NCBI GenBank assembly: GCA_036346225.1
Contig: JARFIW010001480.1
Span: forward strand, 9,889,001 to 9,953,000
Direction of reading: 5' to 3'
Source: Platerodrilus igneus
Lineage: Eukaryota; Arthropoda; Insecta; Coleoptera; Lycidae
DNA length: 64,000 bases
Shown here in pieces: positions 46,015 to 56,130 of the stretch. Each line of letters begins with the position of its first letter. The stretch's first letter is position 1. The notes below the pieces were generated by a model that had not been told where the DNA came from, ran no database searches, and saw nothing but the letters and a program-made list of their open reading frames with translations. Both the position numbers and the translations under genes were made by a program.

Positions 46015-47944
46015 AAATTTATGCTACGTTGGCTCGTAGCCGATATCGTAGCTCGATATCACGAAATGACCGGGCTCAATCGGAGATTAGGGGGGGTTGT
46101 AGAAAGCAGACTGACATATAATGTATGCGGCGGTAAGGAGTTAGCAACAGTACTTGCAATAAAAAAAATTAGAATAGCAAACCTGCAATAAAAAAAAAGA
46201 TTAGTCCTGCAAACCTGAAATAAAGAAAAAGCATAGCAGCAATGAAAAGTCTAAGTTATTCAGTACTTTGTAGAATGTAAATAAAACTGTTTAGATAAAC
46301 TATATAATATAATAACAGTAAAAGCATTACAAAATTTTTTATCACAAAGTGAGGTAATATTGGGGAGTAGCAGAAACGTTTCCTCACACACCAATTAAAC
46401 ATAAATCAGACAAAATGTTAACAAAAGATAAATAGGTAAGACACAATTGATATGAGTAATTCAGTAGTATTGATTTTTTTTCTTTCTTTTTTTTCTCTTA
46501 ATAGCAGGCCAGTCTATTGTAAAAGGTATCAGAACGACGAAGATATGGCAAAACAACGGATAGATATTTAAAGTAATAATAAGTAGGAAATAGTTCAACT
46601 TACAAAAAGTCCTTCAGGAACGCTTCCTTGCAATTGAAGGGTGGGATTCACGATGTCCTGCACTAACGAAGCACTTCACCCTTAACTGTGAGGGTGTTGA
46701 TGGAACTTATCACACGTTACACTAATCACACCTACGTGTTTCACTGGTGTTAGCAACAGACATTATCACGCGACGGAACTATGTAGCATTGATAAATTTC
46801 TTGTTAATTCTATTTCCTGAGACAATAATTTTGAAATATTTTGTAGCACTAGTTTATTTTCAACTGGGACCAAAAGTATATTATTTTCATAAACATCCAA
46901 AAAGCAGTGAGAAACTTCAACCAATACCTTTGTAAACCGGTAATCTGTTATATTTCGCAAATAACGAAATTTGCGCAAGCAATGATGTGTTGTAGATTCT
47001 TTGGGGTTAGAAAATTCAGAAACTACAGTATCAACTGTATTTGGATAATCCAAAGTATGCACTACTCTGATAAAAAGAAAAGGACCGCGAAACTAGATCG
47101 CACACGCAGTTTAAAAATCAAAAGACAAAGCACCAAAAAAACACAATGAGTAAAGCACGTCTATCACTAAAGTAAGTTCGTCAAATGTTCCGTAAAAACA
47201 CGCGTGCAGGTCGAGTTTAACAAGTTCGCCTATCAACCATACTACTTCAATCGGAATTAGCACTCCACTTTCTACAGTTAATATACAACATTTATTTCAC
47301 AAGAAAAACAATTAAAATCGTGCCGTGCTTGTTCCTGAACAATCCGAAATTGATCCCGCATTAATTCTCACTATTTTCAAAGTGAAGAAGAAACAGTATT
47401 TTTAACGTAATTAATATATAGGAACCAAGAACAAAACTACAACTTTTAGTTCAAACAGAAAAGCAACAAAAACAATTAGTAAAGCAACACGTATCACTAA
47501 AACAATCCAACACGTTACATATAAAGCATACTTCCTTCAAATGTAATCAGAACTACACTGCCCACTCTAATCTGTTTATATAAAACTAGTTGTTACCATG
47601 AACTCTTGTCGACTATTATCTCGACTTCGTTAATAACATAAGGAACATCCAAAACGTGAATGCACCATCATATCTAATAACTAATTACAGTTGTTTATCC
47701 CTTTCGATAAGTTGGAAAGTAATTTACGATTAATCCTATTTAAAACTCGTTCCTTGCAATCTATTTATTAATGAAAATCAATCGTCAATTAAACTACTTT
47801 TAAAATTAATACACGCGAGTTAAATTGCATACAAATCGGAAAACTATTCGAAAGTATTTACTTTATACAAACAGCGATCCAAAAACAATGTATTTACTAA
47901 TTGAGAAAAAGCGTAAAATGTAAAACTATTAACAATGCACGTTA
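46015..47944. other. LTR remnant of unknown extent plus unassigned sequence
   Basis: The first bases resemble the LTR terminus at 12124. The rest shows no gene. Confidence 0.4.
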
Positions 47945-47990
47945 CAAGCTCAGTAGTCACATGTATACCAACTAAGCCACGAAGCCGCCC
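47945..47990 (-). mobile_element. SINE head remnant (tRNA-like A box)
   Basis: The minus strand reads GGCGGCTTCGTGGCTTAGTTGGTA, a good A-box context, then GTGACTACT as in the SINE at 51.4 kb. The B box and body are lost. Confidence 0.6.
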
Positions 47991-48004
47991 GGACTAAGAT
48001 TACA

Positions 48005-48075
48005 GTATAATATAAGTAAGGACCGCTATACTTATGGCCACGTTCCCAATGCTCCACCCGAAGTACGACATTGAG
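48005..48075 (-). mobile_element. 71-bp retroinserted SINE-tail module with 14-bp TSD
   Basis: Flanked by GGACTAAGATTACA at 47991-48004 and 48076-48089, a perfect 14-bp duplication. The insert is a diverged copy of the double-hairpin module of 12810-12865. On the minus strand it ends in an AT-rich tail, consistent with an extremely 5'-truncated retroinsertion. Confidence 0.85.
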
Positions 48076-48099
48076 GGACTAAGATTACACCTGAGATAT

Positions 48100-48745
48100 T
48101 CGAAAGAGTCAAATAATTGTTTCAAAATGACCTAACACAACGTCGAATTGCTAGTGAATTAAGATTTACGGAAGTAGCCCTGAGAAAACGGTTGAAGTTG
48201 GATTGTTGTATTGACCGTTTGGATCGATTTAAGCTCGTGTTTACTGGAGATCAAGATCGTGAATTAGCTGTGGATGCAACAAACTTGGAAAAGTTCTATG
48301 ACTTGACATTGAAGAGTGTAAGAAAGTTAGGTTTTGAATATGCTGAATTAAATAGTATTGCAAATCCTTTCTCACAAAAAACAAACAAATGACCGAGAAA
48401 GATAGAGCATCTTTTTTAAAAGGACACAAGCTATCGTTACGGATATCTAACTAAAACTAGTATCGCCAGAGCAATTGGATTTAATAAAGTACATATGGAT
48501 ATTTACTTCCCCAATGTCACTAATCTCAAAGTTTCCAAATTCACAGATATTGAATATGGACGAAAATGGTTTCTCGACTGTTTCAAATAAAACACCCAAG
48601 TTAATGTCTATTAAAGGTCAGAAACTAGTTGGGAAGATTGTGTCAGCTAAAATGGGTCAAACTATTAGTGCATGTAGCGCCTTTCGGTCTGGCGTTGACC
48701 AGAGTAATACACCTGAATGTAAACTAAGGATTTGAATACACAAAA
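48100..48745 (+). pseudogene. pogo/Tigger-like (CENP-B-type) DDE transposase fragment
   Basis: First part 48117-48392: helical DNA-binding-type sequence with LTQRRIASELRFTE and FKLVFTGDQDRELA, then LTLKSVRKLGFEYAE. It continues in other frames with a LSLRISN and SIARAIGFNK-type stretch, then FNMDENGFSTVSNKTPKLM (about 48535-48605), which holds the first catalytic Asp of the DDE domain, and GQKLVGKIVSAKMGQT. The rest of the catalytic domain is missing after about 48745. Frameshifts and stops are present. No TIRs or TA duplications were found. Confidence 0.7.
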
Positions 48746-49289
48746 GATAATTGATGTGCATTCTGTGGCATGACATCTTCAATATCAAATGATCGACAAG
48801 TTCTGCGGTACCAGAATACTCGATTGACAGGTACGAGACTTTTAAGTTTAAGGGTTATTAAGATTACAATAGATATATTCAAGATATGCAATAGGAAATC
48901 TCGAAAAGGTAATTTGTATAATTCTTGTAGATACTGGAGTTTTCAAAAGCAATTAAAGTGTGTATCAATTTGCGGGCGTAGTTTTGGCAAGTCAGTTCGA
49001 ACTGCAGCTTTGATTACAATTCATTACGATGTTAGTTCTAATTGAAGTTAAGTTCTAATGTAAAACTTCTATTACGATATGCTTTAGTTGAAAGCCTTAA
49101 AAGATGTGGTATAAATGTTCATATAAATAACTGTTCATACAAATGTATTGTAGCGATTGATTAAATAAATTAATTGTAGTGCTTCAAGATTAAGTTAATT
49201 AAGAAGATATAATCGTAGTGTTAAGAAGATGATACTTGTACTTTTAGTGATTAGTTCGGTTTCTATTTGAAGTGCATAGCGAAATTTTG
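48746..49289. other. Unassigned interval upstream of a gypsy gag relic
   Basis: No gene seen; part may be LTR or leader of the following gag relic. Confidence 0.4.
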
Positions 49290-50545
49290 TCTTTTTTGAA
49301 GGACTTCAAATCAAGCGTTACAGACAGGTTAGTAAAAAAGCTGAGAAACAAGACAAATTCTGCAATCCTGTCGGTAACTTTAGCGGAAAAATTGCAAGAA
49401 ATGCTGAGATATATAACCAAAACACTGCACGCCTGGCAGCGAAATTAGAAAAAAGTAACACGAGGATTACAGAAAACTTAGACCAGAGTTTAAAAGCTGA
49501 CGAACAAAAACTAGTTAAAAATCACAGCCAACTGAGAGATGAATTTGTACAGGAAATTACAAAAACTGCGCAAAAGCTGAAAGCTAAATTTTCTGACGGC
49601 TTACAGAAAGTGGACGCAAAGTTATCTGAAAATTCGCGAAGAATGGAAGAAAAGGTGCTGGAGATGGAAGAACGGGTTAATTCTGTAACAGTGCAAGTAT
49701 CAGAGCCCTCGGTATCGGCGATACAACAGCACGTATTCCGATCAACCCTATCAATAAACCCCGGGCAAATAAATAACGTTATAAAACACTTACCCCTACA
49801 TTTAAATGGGCGTCAACGTTTTTCTATGGGACGGTTCTATGCTATTACCTTGTTGTGGATCGCTGCTTTTGCTGGTGCACTGAACGATAAGGTTAGAAGG
49901 GTGGGAACCAATACGAAGCACTCATGACAGCACTGCCGGTAGACAGTACGATAATTGTTACTCCACGGAAGTCGGTACAGTATTTGTCAAGCTAGCCGGC
50001 GTTTCTTGTCTTAAACGTCTCTCCTCTCCAATCGAGATTGACGCGCTTCCGCTTGCGTTCATGGGAGAATGAACTTCTTCTCACATACAAAGCTTTAGGT
50101 CAGTGCTTACCATCGCAAAGATAAGCGAATGACGTCAAGATCCAAGTGAACGCTAATAATCCCAGGGTTTCACAACGTTAACGAAAATTGCAGTATTCAG
50201 CGAGGATTTTTCCCGAGATGTAAAAGAAGTTCCTAATTCTAAATTAATAAACCTAATTTTTAAGCTTACACAATATAGCGAAACATACGTCCCAAAATTT
50301 ATGAATATCGGGGAATGCAAACAGACGTCAAGGTTCACAGTAAAACCACCCACTTTTGATGGAAAGTCACTTTGGCAGACATATTTTAAATAATTCAAGG
50401 CTGTCGCGATAGTAAACGACTGCAACGATGGTGAAAGGGCAACCGCATTGATTATCGCGTTACGAGGTGAGGCTTTGAATATACTGCAAACCATTCTAGA
50501 CCAACCCAAAGAAGCTACGGGGCCTTAACATCAAGACTGGAAATG
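49290..50545 (+). pseudogene. Ty3/gypsy gag relic with coiled coil (broken)
   Basis: The N-terminal part (about 49390-49710) reads as a long coiled coil: NAEIYNQNTARLAAKLEKSN, then LKAKFSDGLQKVDAKLSENS and RMEEKVLEMEERVNSV. An unassigned stretch of about 350-400 bases (about 49930-50330) interrupts it. It resumes with KPPTFDGKSLWQTYF (about 50345-50395) and ERATALIIALRGEALNILQT, the gag motif usual in insect gypsy-type elements. It ends at about 50545, where an R4/Dong-like LINE begins. Stops and frameshifts are present; no pol follows. Confidence 0.75.
49930..50330. other. Unidentified insertion in gypsy gag relic
   Basis: Less AT-rich sequence that breaks the gag. No TIR, TSD or coding sense was recognised. 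Confidence 0.4.
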
Positions 50546-50803
50546 AGGTACGACAAAATCACAATAAACAACCTACCAAATATAACAGAATGCGACTATT
50601 TTTGGAACAATCTATGGTCCAAACCCAACACAACACAACCAACACGTACCATGGATTGAAACAGAAACAAAAATACAACACAAGAAAAGTAATGCATGAA
50701 ATAACCATCACACACGACGAAATCAGTCTAACCATTAACAAATCATACTGGAAAGCACCTGGCAACGACAAAATATCGTATTTCTAGTTTAAAAAAATTA
50801 CTA

Positions 50804-50880
50804 CGACACACGCACGCACGCACGCACGCACTCACACACGCACACACGCACGCACGCACGCACGCACATACGCACACACC
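50804..50880. repeat. (CACG)n/(CACA)n microsatellite inside the LINE
   Basis: Directly visible tetranucleotide repeat interrupting the LINE reading frame. Confidence 0.95.
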
Positions 50881-51006
50881 TAGCAGAATTATTTAACACA
50901 TATATCACACAGCCACACTCAACACCACACACATTAACAAAAGATATAAGGTATAAGATATCTCAAACCAGAGAATGAAAATGGCACAAAAACCCATCAA
51001 AATACC

Positions 51007-51441
51007 CTAAATTTGATTTTTTTCCAATGTTCCACCCGAAGGTACTACATTGGCCAGGAAGCGAGTTTTTTTTACCTGAAAATTTAGAATTTTGCCGAAC
51101 TTTTGCTGTTGCAAGAGGTAGGGATCTTTAACATGGGTGACATTACATGTGATTTTCCAATGCTCCACCCGAAGGTACTACATTGGCCAGGAAGCGAGTT
51201 ATTTTTACCTGGAAAATTTGGAATTTTGCCGAACTCTTGCTGTTCCAAGCAAGGTAGGGATCTTTAACGTGCGTGACAACACTCACACACGGGACCTCCA
51301 TTTTACCTCTCATCCGAACGAGGGTGTATTTTTGTGAAAAATGCTCGCCTAACATTTTTCAAGCGGACCGTGTCGGGATTCGATCCCGGTACCTTGGACG
51401 TAGTAGTCACACACATACCACTACGCCACGGAGCCGTCTTT
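51007..51441 (-). mobile_element. tRNA-derived SINE with duplicated 3' body (dimeric)
   Basis: Flanked by CCATCAAAATACC at 50994-51006 and 51442-51454. On the minus strand: a tRNA-like head (A box TGGCGTAGTGGTA at 51428-51416, B box GGATCGAATCC at 51386-51376), a body with CACGTTAAAGATCCC, and a tail ending in the CCAATG...CATTGG hairpin at about 51156. It then continues with a second partial body plus tail (51138-51026). Both tails are present within one TSD pair, so it was inserted as one unit or duplicated afterwards. Confidence 0.85.
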
Positions 51442-51454
51442 CCATCAAAATACC

Positions 51455-51757
51455 ATTCATTTATAATTCCAATGCTCCACCCGTAGGTACTACATTGGCC
51501 AGGAGGCGAGTGTTTTGTTGCCTGGAAATTTAGAATTTCGCCGAACCCTTGCCGTTCCAGGCAAGGTAGGGATCTTTAACGTGCGTGACAACACTCACAC
51601 ACGGGACCTCCATTTAACCTCTCATCCGAACGAGTGCGTAATATTTGTGAAAAATGCTCACCTGCCATTTTTCAAGCAGTCGGCCGTGTCGGGATTTGAA
51701 CCCGGGACCTTGGGATCCGTAGTCTTACGCTTACTACATTGATCCACGGCGACGCCT
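51455..51757 (-). mobile_element. tRNA-derived SINE, complete copy
   Basis: Flanked by CCATCAAAATACC at 51442-51454 and 51758-51770. On the minus strand: a tRNA-like head (A-box region TGGATCAATGTAGTA, B box GGTTCAAATCC at 51702-51692), a body with CACGTTAAAGATCCC and CAAGGGTTCGGCGAAATTC, and a hairpin tail CCAATG...CATTGG near 51470-51499. It shares its left TSD with the neighbouring SINE. Confidence 0.9.
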
Positions 51758-53810
51758 CCATCAAAATACCGCTCAATAGCAACAATATACTAGTCTCGAA
51801 TGCACACAAAACAACACAATTACGAAGAACAAAAAGGATGCAACAAAGAAACGCGAGCATGTAAAGAGCAATTGATAGTAGACACAGAAATAACACACCA
51901 AGCTAAAATTAAAAGAACTTCACACTACGCATACATAGACTACCAGAAAGCATACGACAGCATGCCCCACTCATAGCTAATACGAATACCACAAATATAC
52001 AAAGTAAACACAATCCTAACAAAATTCTTAAATACAATAATGAAAAACTAGAACACAACACTGATCATAAGCACAAATACAAGTAACGGAAAAATGGAAC
52101 CAATAGAAATCAGAAAAGGCATATACCAGAAGAACTCCCTAATTTTTTTCTGGTTCTGCCTTGCACTAAACCCACTATCGAGCACAGTAAACAACACAAA
52201 TACGGATACAACATCACAGGTACACGCCCACACAAAATAACTCATCTTCTACATATAGATGACCGCAAACTAAGGGCAGCACCAAACTCTCAACTTAGTT
52301 ACCTACTTAAAATAACAGAAACACAGTAACGTCATAAACATTACCTTTGGAACAGACTAATGTAAGAAAAACAGCATAAACAAAGCAAGAGAACTACATA
52401 CTAAACAACAACAACGATTTCATACCTGAAATGGACACAATAGACACATACACATATCTAGGATACAAACAATAACAAAGAATATAAACACTCACAAATG
52501 AAAGGAGAACTGAAAGAAAAATACAAACAAGGAGTCACTAAAATACTAAAAACGGAACTTACAGCAAGAAACAAAACAATAGCTATAAAGCAATATGCAA
52601 TACTCTTACTAATGCACTCTTTCGGCATAATGAGATGGAGCAATACTGACCTAGAAGCGTTCACCACACGCACATGATCCCAATGTCATAAATATAGAAC
52701 ACACCACATACACTTAGCTATAAAAAGATTCACGCTCAATAGAAAAAATGGAGAAAGAGGATTCATCGATATAACAAACAACATAACTACTTCATAAAAA
52801 GATCAGAAACAAATAACGTGCAAAGCGATCATACACGCAAACACATCAGCCATACAACTACAACTTAACAACAGTACTTTCAACCCCATAGACGAAATCA
52901 CAACAACATACACAAAGCAAGAAAACTGGAAGAAAAAACATTACATGGGAAATATTCACACTATCTTACACAACCACATATCGACTAAGAAGTATCGAAC
53001 ATATGACTCAAGAAAGGCAACATATTCAGTAAATCAGAGGAATTCATTATAGCGATACTAGACCATGCAATCAACACACACACTCTACTACAGTAAACAC
53101 ATTATCAAAGACCACACAACAACAGACAAATGTTGACTATGTAAACAACAAATAGAAACAGTAGAACACATCACAAGAGCATGCTCAATACTAGCAAACA
53201 CAGAATACATCAAACGACATGACAACGCCGCAAAATAATACACCAACAACTAGTCTTCAAACACAAAATCGTTGAACAACATACACCAATATACAAATAC
53301 ACACCGTAAAACATACTTGAAAACACAGAATACAAGCAAGCTATACTGTAACAAAAGCATAAAAGCATAATAACCGATAAAACAACACCACACAACAAAC
53401 CAAACACTACACTCATCCACAAGCAAAAAAATCACACAACTAAGAGAAATAACTATCCCAAACACACCCAATATACAGAAAAAGGCAGGAAAAAATAGAA
53501 AAATACATACAACTAGCTAAAGAAATCAGAGACATGTGGTACCAAGATAAAGTAGAAATAATACCGATCATAATATCAAGTACAGGAGTCTTACCAAATA
53601 ACCTACACCAATACATCTGAAAAGTAAAACTACATCTAAACACATTCACACATGTACAATTCCTAGAAAATTTTTAAATGCATAATGCAACTTGTAGTTA
53701 GTTAGAAAGCGCGTTTGACAACAGTAAACGTGCTTATCTACTAAAACCAGATAAAAGTATCTGAGAAGAAGAAAGAATAATAATAATAAAAACTTTATTC
53801 AAATACACAA

Positions 53811-53917
53811 TATTCGAACTACAAGGTAAGGCTCATCATAATGCTGTTCTTACATCTAACCTTCCAGGGCTATTCATCTAAATCTAGCGCAGCTACTACA
53901 ATCATACATACTCTAAG
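53811..53917. other. Junction between two LINE relics
   Basis: Short unassigned stretch after the trinucleotide tail of the R4/Dong-like LINE. Confidence 0.4.
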
Positions 53918-54823
53918 TCAAAAATATTAACTAGAATCGTACAAAGTCAGATGGAAAAACGGACTGAAAAAATACTACAAGATTAATTTGGATTTAGCTG
54001 TAACAGGGGAACACGGAGGCTATTTTAGCTCTAAGAGTGATAATGGAGAAGACAATAAAAAAAAGGAGAATGCGGGTATATGGGGTGGAATGGTGGAAAA
54101 AGCATTCGACAATGTAAAATGGAAAAAAATATTCAAAAAGATTGCAACGAGTTTTAGGGATAGACAGATAAACAACGGTAATAGAATTAGAGCAGGAACG
54201 TAGAGAAATGGATATTAGGAAAGGGGTGAGACTGGGATGCGCCCTATCCCCGTTAATTTTTAACTTGTACATCGAAGAGGCAATGAATACTATTAAATAC
54301 GGGAAGACATTTGGAATTATTATGCAGGGATAAAAAATTCAAATGCTTAGATTTGCAGATGATATAGCGGTATTAGCATTTAGCAAAAAAGAGTTAGAAG
54401 TAACTTTTAATGAAATGGAAACAGTTTAAACAGAGAGATACGGTATGAAAATTAATGGAAATAAAACTAAAGTACTAGTATGCAAAGCAGGGGAAAATAA
54501 ATCAAAAACTAGAATACAAATAGGAAACGAGAACTTACAAGCGGTTAATGATTTCTGCTACCTAGGAAGCCAAATAATGCAAAATGGGAAGAGCGTAAAA
54601 TATATAAAATAAAGATCATCACAAGGACCTGCTACATTTAACAAGACAAAGTAATTACTGTGTTCAAAGACAACAAACATAAAACTAAGAATGGATTAAA
54701 TAAACAAATGGCTGATTGCCTACTTAGCATTGGCGGACCTTCTAAGAAGATACTGCACCTTATGCTAATTGACGAATTTGGCCAACTGAAACTACTACGT
54801 TTCTGGTTACTTAATAATAAATA

Positions 54824-55099
54824 ATTTTGTCTGGAATTGGGAAAGTAATTCGAGCATAGTGGACGATAATTAGTAAAATTGTTGGTTATTTTGAAAAGAG
54901 AAAGTTTCAATGACCGGTTTCGCTGTTATTGCAGCTCATCAGATTGAACTATTTCTCTCAAGATCTTTGTTGGTTGTTTTGCAGAGAGAAATGGTCCAAT
55001 CTAAAGAGCTGTAATAACAGCGCGACCGGTTATTGAAATTTTGTCTTTACAGAATAACCAACAATTTAAATTAATTGCTTTCTTAATGCCAGACAAAAT
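54824..55099. mobile_element. Foldback MITE with ~110-125-bp inverted arms, TA flanks
   Basis: The outer ends ATTTTGTCTGG and CCAGACAAAAT are exact inverses, flanked by TA on both sides (54822-54823, 55100-55101). Inverted similarity continues inward through TTGTTGGTTATT/AATAACCAACAA, ACCGGT with CGCTGTTATT/AATAACAGCG, AGATTG/CAATCT and ATTTCTCTC/GAGAGAAAT, to a loop of about 24 nt. No ORF. A TA duplication suggests mobilisation by a Tc1/mariner-type transposase. Confidence 0.88.
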
Positions 55100-55280
55100 T
55101 ATAAAGAAAAGATTGCTAAAAGTATATGTGTGGAGCACAGTATTGTACTGCTGTGAAATTTAGACACTAGGAGAAGCGGACAGGAAAAAATTAGAAGCTT
55201 TTGAAATGTGGTGCTACAGACATATGATGAAGATATTATGGACAGAAAACGTTAAGAACAAAGAAGTTCTAGAAGTGGTA

Positions 55281-55560
55281 CGGGAAGTTACTTCGCCTCA
55301 AGACACCTTTTGGCTTTGAATGGGCTAGTGAGTCTGCTAGTTCAGGACTAACTCTTCTCTTTACACTTTAACTTGTTTACTTAATATTATCTTTTTCTAT
55401 TTTTTATTATTTTTATTTTATTACTTATTTCTTTTCTTGTCCTGATGAAGCCCCTTATAAAAGTGAGCGAAACGTCGACTTTGATTTATAAAATGACACG
55501 GTCTCAACCCGGAACCATAAATATTTGTAATGACTCCGACCATGAAAGCCTCCGACAATA
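55281..55560 (+). mobile_element. Unassigned ~280-bp insertion in the LINE, carries hammerhead-like core
   Basis: It breaks the LINE coding match between EVVRE and YVKNCKK. It has a T-rich middle and a CTGATGA...GAAAC motif at 55442-55473, followed by CGGTCTCAACCCGGAACC. It may be the end of a Penelope-like element; no RT or GIY-YIG coding is present. Boundaries are approximate and the TSD unclear. Confidence 0.45.
55442..55474 (+). ncRNA. Hammerhead ribozyme-like core
   Basis: CTGATGA (55442-55448), a possible short stem II (outer GC-GC, inner CTT-AAG), then GAAAC (55469-55473) and GTCGAC. Both conserved core strings are present in the right order and spacing. Stem II is weak, and stems I and III were not demonstrated. 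Confidence 0.35.
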
Positions 55561-55723
55561 TCACAAGAAATATGTGAAAAACTGTAAAAAATAGTAAATA
55601 TAGGATGATAGGTTACATACTAAGACATGAGGAAATAGTGCGGAATATATTAGAAGCAGAGATTGGAAAAAAGAGAGGTAGAGATAGGTCTAGGTTAGAC
55701 TACTGCATACAACAGTGAAGGAT

Positions 55724-56130
55724 GTATGCTGTTGGAATTTCAGGGAAATGCGTAAGCTAACTCAGAATAGAAATCCATGGAGGTACACTTCCAACCAATT
55801 CCAAGACTGAAAACAAAATAATTGTACCTAAACCTGATGATTATTATAAGCAACTACTAGTGTTGGGTTTGTAATACTCTCAACTAATGTTGATTGTTTA
55901 AAAAAATTTACTGGAAAACTAGAGGGATCTTGGTAACCGCAAGTTACTTAACCCCTTCACGTACCACTAAATATCAGTGAAATATGGTATATATTTAGAA
56001 AACTATAGAAGGAGAACTGAGCTGTATTTAGGTGGTTGGAATGTCAGGGAATTATAGGCTAGCTAGAATAGAAATCAGTGGAGGTACGTGTCCAAACTGT
56101 TCCAAGACGGAAAACCTAATGACAAAAACC
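55724..56130 (+). repeat. Tandem duplication of a LINE 3' end, ~310-bp unit
   Basis: A TTGGAATxTCAGGGAA to GGAGGTAC to TTCCAAGACxGAAAAC block occurs at 55732-55820 and again at 56036-56120. Each is followed by the same kind of AT-rich 3' segment (AAACCTGATGA, GTGTTGG, TTTTCAACTAAT). Confidence 0.8.

Larger units (their letters stand above)
50559..53700 (+). pseudogene. R4/Dong-like LINE ORF: RT - CCHC - restriction-like endonuclease (broken)
   Basis: N-terminal RT pieces are FWNNLWSKP and YWKAPGNDK (50570-50780). After a CACG repeat come LAELFNTYI (about 50880) and WHKNPSKY (50978-51005). With the SINE cluster removed the frame resumes with RSIATIY and EEQKGCNKETRACKEQLI, then AYIDYQKAYDSMPHS (RT motif A region, about 51930-51975). 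The Cys-His knuckle CWLCKQQIETVEHITRAC is at about 53130-53190, followed by RHDN. Downstream ITIPNTPNI falls where the endonuclease core is expected; the catalytic PD-D residues are not clearly preserved. Multiple stops are present. Confidence 0.78.
50545..53810 (+). mobile_element. R4/Dong-like LINE relic with restriction-like endonuclease remnant
   Basis: The coding strand is the plus strand, strongly A- and C-rich. The order RT, Cys-His knuckle, C-terminal endonuclease-type region and trinucleotide tail (TAA/AAT repeat at about 53788-53803) matches the R4/Dong type, which uses a restriction-like endonuclease. It is interrupted by a CACG microsatellite and a SINE cluster. The 5' boundary with the gag relic is approximate. 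Confidence 0.75.
53918..55830 (+). mobile_element. RTE-like LINE relic, nested with two insertions
   Basis: RT-bearing LINE on the plus strand, interrupted by sequence containing a foldback MITE (54824-55099) and by an unassigned segment at about 55281-55560. Coding similarity resumes after each in the expected order. It ends in a C-terminus that is duplicated downstream (see 55724-56130). The short 3' UTR and ATG-type tails of its relatives suit the RTE clade, but clade assignment is tentative. Confidence 0.75.
53918..55830 (+). pseudogene. RTE-like LINE RT (broken)
   Basis: In order: ILTRIVQSQMEKRTEKILQD-stop-FGF (53925-54000), KAFDNVKWKKIFKKI (54095-54150), RKGVRLGCALSPLIFNLYIEEAM (about 54218-54285, written here in spaced motifs), LRFADDIAVLAFSKKELE (54350-54405), NDFCYLGSQI (54548-54578) and LLCSKTTNIKLR (54655-54695). 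After the insertion come VYVWSTVLYCCEI and TLGEADRKKLEAFEMWCYRHMM (55120-55230). After the second insertion come IGYILRHEEIVRNILEAEIG and KKRGRDRSRLD (55600-55700). The catalytic FADD is intact, but many stops and frameshifts are present. Confidence 0.82.

Noticed and set aside
51370..51440. tRNA gene on the minus strand
   Set aside because: A and B boxes are present, but the sequence continues into a conserved SINE body and tail bounded by TSDs. It is a SINE head, as is the similar segment at 51690-51757.
52048..53649. Several minus-strand hydrophobic ORFs (for example 52458-52673, 53210-53471)
   Set aside because: Antisense shadows of the A+C-rich coding strand of the R4/Dong-like LINE.
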